7,616 nt of DNA from an uncultured Gammaproteobacteria bacterium (GTDB lineage Bacteria; Pseudomonadota; Gammaproteobacteria; SZUA-140): positions 1 to 7,616 of the forward strand of contig CALZIG010000088.1 in the NCBI GenBank assembly GCA_945787585.1. The letters are read 5' to 3'. The notes beneath the pieces were generated by a model. The model did no database searches and was not told the origin of the DNA. It worked only from the letters and a program-made list of their open reading frames with translations. Below are positions 5,958-7,616 of the stretch, one piece after another (position 1 is the stretch's first letter; the number at the start of each line of letters is the position of its first letter). A program made the position numbers and the translations under genes.

Positions 5958-7344
5958 AGAGATGTTCAATCGCCTCAACTAGCCGCTGCACCGCGATCAC
6001 TTCAAGCCCTTTAATCGGTTTGGCGGGCTTATTCGCCAGCGGCACAATGACGCGCTTATAACCGTGCTGCGCCGCTTCTTTGATCCGCTCCTGACCATTC
6101 TGGACCGGACGAATCTCGCCCGCCAGGCCGATCTCACCAAACACCGCGAGGTCATTGGGTAGTGGCTTATCGCGCATGCTCGAAAGTGCGGCGAGGATCA
6201 CCGCGAGATCGGCGGCGGTCTCGGTGACGCGTACGCCACCGACCACATTTACAAACACATCCTGATCGTACATGGTAATACCACCATGGCGCTGTAACAC
6301 GGCAAGCAACATCGCCAGTCGATTTTGATCGAGGCCAACCGTGACACGGCGCGGGTTCGGTAAATGACTTTCGGCCACCAGCGCCTGCACCTCGACCAGC
6401 ATCGGCCGAGTCCCTTCACGTGTCACCATAATCACACTACCGGAGACCGGTGTTTCGTGACGTGACACAAAGATTGCCGACGGATTGGAGACCTCACGCA
6501 GCCCTTTATCGCCCATCGCAAACACACCCACTTCATTAACCGCACCAAAGCGGTTCTTGACCGCACGGATGACACGAAAGCGGCTGCTGGCATCGCCCTC
6601 AAAATAGAGCACGGTGTCGACCATATGTTCCAACACACGTGGCCCGGCGAGCGCACCCTCTTTGGTGACATGCCCCACTAGAAAGATCGCGGTACCGGTC
6701 TGTTTGGCGTACTGCACCAGGTGCGCGGCACTTTCACGTACCTGACTGACTGAACCCGGCGCGGAGTTGAGTTGATCGGTATAGACCGTCTGGATCGAGT
6801 CGATCACCAGCACGCCCGGTTTCTCTTTATCGGCTAACGCCAGAATGCGTTGCACCTGTGTCTCTGACAGCAGGCGTACTTTGTCGGTCGATAACCCGAG
6901 ACGATGCGCACGCAGGCTCACCTGTTGCAGCGACTCTTCACCCGTCACATAGAGCGTGCCGACACGTTGGCTGAGTGACGCAATCGCCTGAATCAGCAGC
7001 GTCGATTTACCGATGCCGGGATCACCACCGATCAATACCGCCGATCCCTGCACCAGCCCATCGCCAAGCACACGATCAAGTTCACTAAAGCCGGTCTCGA
7101 TTCTGACATCATCGATCACCGAGACATCGGTAATATTGCACACCTCCGATTCACCGGCATAGCCACTGTAGCGCGGCGGGGTGTTTTTACCACTACTGGT
7201 GGTGATGATATCTTCGATCAAACTGTTCCATGCACCACAGTCACCACACTGCCCCGCCCACTTGGGTGCCTGCGTGCCACATTCGCTACAGCTAAAGACG
7301 GTTTTATTAGCTTTGTTACCCGCAGGTTTTTTGGCGATAGCCAT
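5956..7344 (-). CDS. radA: DNA repair protein RadA (Sms)
   Basis: A 462-residue RadA/Sms, near the 460 residues of the E. coli protein. RadA is a RecA-related, DNA-dependent ATPase and helicase that drives branch migration and processing of recombination intermediates with RecA. Domains in order are a C4 zinc finger (C19-x2-C22-x10-C33-x2-C36), a RecA-like core with Walker A (G106-G-D-P-G-I-G-K113-S-T), Walker B (V178-L-V-I-D182), the RadA-specific K263-N-R-F-G motif, and a Lon-protease-like C-terminal domain from about 285 that serves as a hexamer scaffold and not as a protease. All key residues are present, so it should be active. I chose ATG 7344 because it gives the usual short N-terminus before the zinc finger. 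A GTG at 7389 would add 15 atypical residues inside alr. The start lies 5 nt after the alr stop and has no clear Shine-Dalgarno, which points to translational coupling with alr. Confidence 0.97.
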   Translation of the reverse strand: MAIAKKPAGNKANKTVFSCSECGTQAPKWAGQCGDCGAWNSLIEDIITTSSGKNTPPRYSGYAGESEVCNITDVSVIDDVRIETGFSELDRVLGDGLVQGSAVLIGGDPGIGKSTLLIQAIASLSQRVGTLYVTGEESLQQVSLRAHRLGLSTDKVRLLSETQVQRILALADKEKPGVLVIDSIQTVYTDQLNSAPGSVSQVRESAAHLVQYAKQTGTAIFLVGHVTKEGALAGPRVLEHMVDTVLYFEGDASSRFRVIRAVKNRFGAVNEVGVFAMGDKGLREVSNPSAIFVSRHETPVSGSVIMVTREGTRPMLVEVQALVAESHLPNPRRVTVGLDQNRLAMLLAVLQRHGGITMYDQDVFVNVVGGVRVTETAADLAVILAALSSMRDKPLPNDLAVFGEIGLAGEIRPVQNGQERIKEAAQHGYKRVIVPLANKPAKPIKGLEVIAVQRLVEAIEHL

Positions 7345-7349
7345 GGTTA

Positions 7350-7616
7350 TTAAATTTCTGTGAATTGAACACGCTGCGTAACGCGACACAACAGTTCATA
7401 GGGAATGGTATTGGCGCACTGTGCAATCTCTTCGACGGGTAACCCTGCACCCCACAACACCGCGCGATCACCGATAGTAGCCGCTGGCAGTTGACGTAGG
7501 TCGACACAGAGCATATCCATCGAAACGCGTCCGACCAGTGGCACGCGTTGACCGTTAATCAATACCGGGGTCCCCACCCTGGCGGCACGCGGGTAACCGT
7601 CACCATAGCCGATCGC
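7350..7616 (-). CDS. alr: alanine racemase, C-terminal part (cut by window edge)
   Basis: The last 88 residues of a PLP-dependent alanine racemase, which interconverts L- and D-alanine for peptidoglycan synthesis in the cytoplasm. The fragment opens directly with I-G-Y-G-D-G-Y-P-R, the conserved segment that carries the catalytic tyrosine base of the beta-barrel C-terminal domain. It continues with [10 protein letters not shown] and the strongly conserved G-R-V-S-M-D-M, and ends with the typical P-Y-E-L-L tail. The reading frame is open to the last base of the window, so the N-terminal PLP barrel with its lysine lies outside. It is followed after 5 nt by radA on the same strand; alr next to radA is a familiar gammaproteobacterial arrangement, often with dnaB upstream. 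It could be annotated dadX in organisms with two racemases, but the radA linkage favours the biosynthetic alr. Confidence 0.95.
   Translation of the reverse strand, partial: AIGYGDGYPRAARVGTPVLINGQRVPLVGRVSMDMLCVDLRQLPAATIGDRAVLWGAGLPVEEIAQCANTIPYELLCRVTQRVQFTEI

Noticed and set aside
7345..7389. N-terminal extension of RadA from a GTG at 7389
   Set aside because: The extra 15 residues overlap alr and are unlike the usual short RadA N-terminus before the zinc finger.

Overview
The window reads as chromosomal sequence from a gammaproteobacterium. This is inferred from the tightly packed alr-radA gene pair, a DUF2959-type lipoprotein, a membrane chemoreceptor and a Crp/Fnr-family regulator with an FNR-like recognition helix. 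No mobile element, CRISPR array, tRNA or rRNA is visible.

Layout. On the left, a predicted lipoprotein of the DUF2959 family (minus strand, ends at 6) is divergent from a nitrobindin-like heme-binding beta-barrel protein (plus strand, 934-1503). The 270 bp between them hold a long imperfect hairpin. A 453-bp noncoding gap (1504-1956) follows. It carries a degenerate 17-bp tandem repeat, three short perfect inverted repeats, an A+T-rich block and a perfect sigma-28 type -10 box. A 680-residue methyl-accepting chemotaxis protein (1957-3999, plus) comes next.

The right half is entirely on the minus strand. In transcription order it holds the 3' end of alr (alanine racemase, cut by the window edge), radA (DNA repair ATPase, starting 5 nt after the alr stop), an unrecognised 316-residue soluble protein, and a Crp/Fnr-type regulator that converges on the chemoreceptor gene. 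The alr-radA pair is certainly arranged as an operon. Whether the last two genes are co-transcribed with it is open, because gaps of about 126 and 80-100 nt separate them.

Working together. alr (D-alanine for peptidoglycan) and radA (recombination intermediates) are housekeeping genes. The nitrobindin-like protein, the chemoreceptor and the FNR-like regulator could all concern sensing of NO, redox state or small molecules, but only proximity links them. I see no clearly new multi-gene system. The best leads are the unknown 316-residue protein, the cysteine pattern and unusual start of the Crp/Fnr regulator, the uncharacterised sensor domain of the chemoreceptor, and the structured noncoding DNA at 748-779 and 1573-1867.
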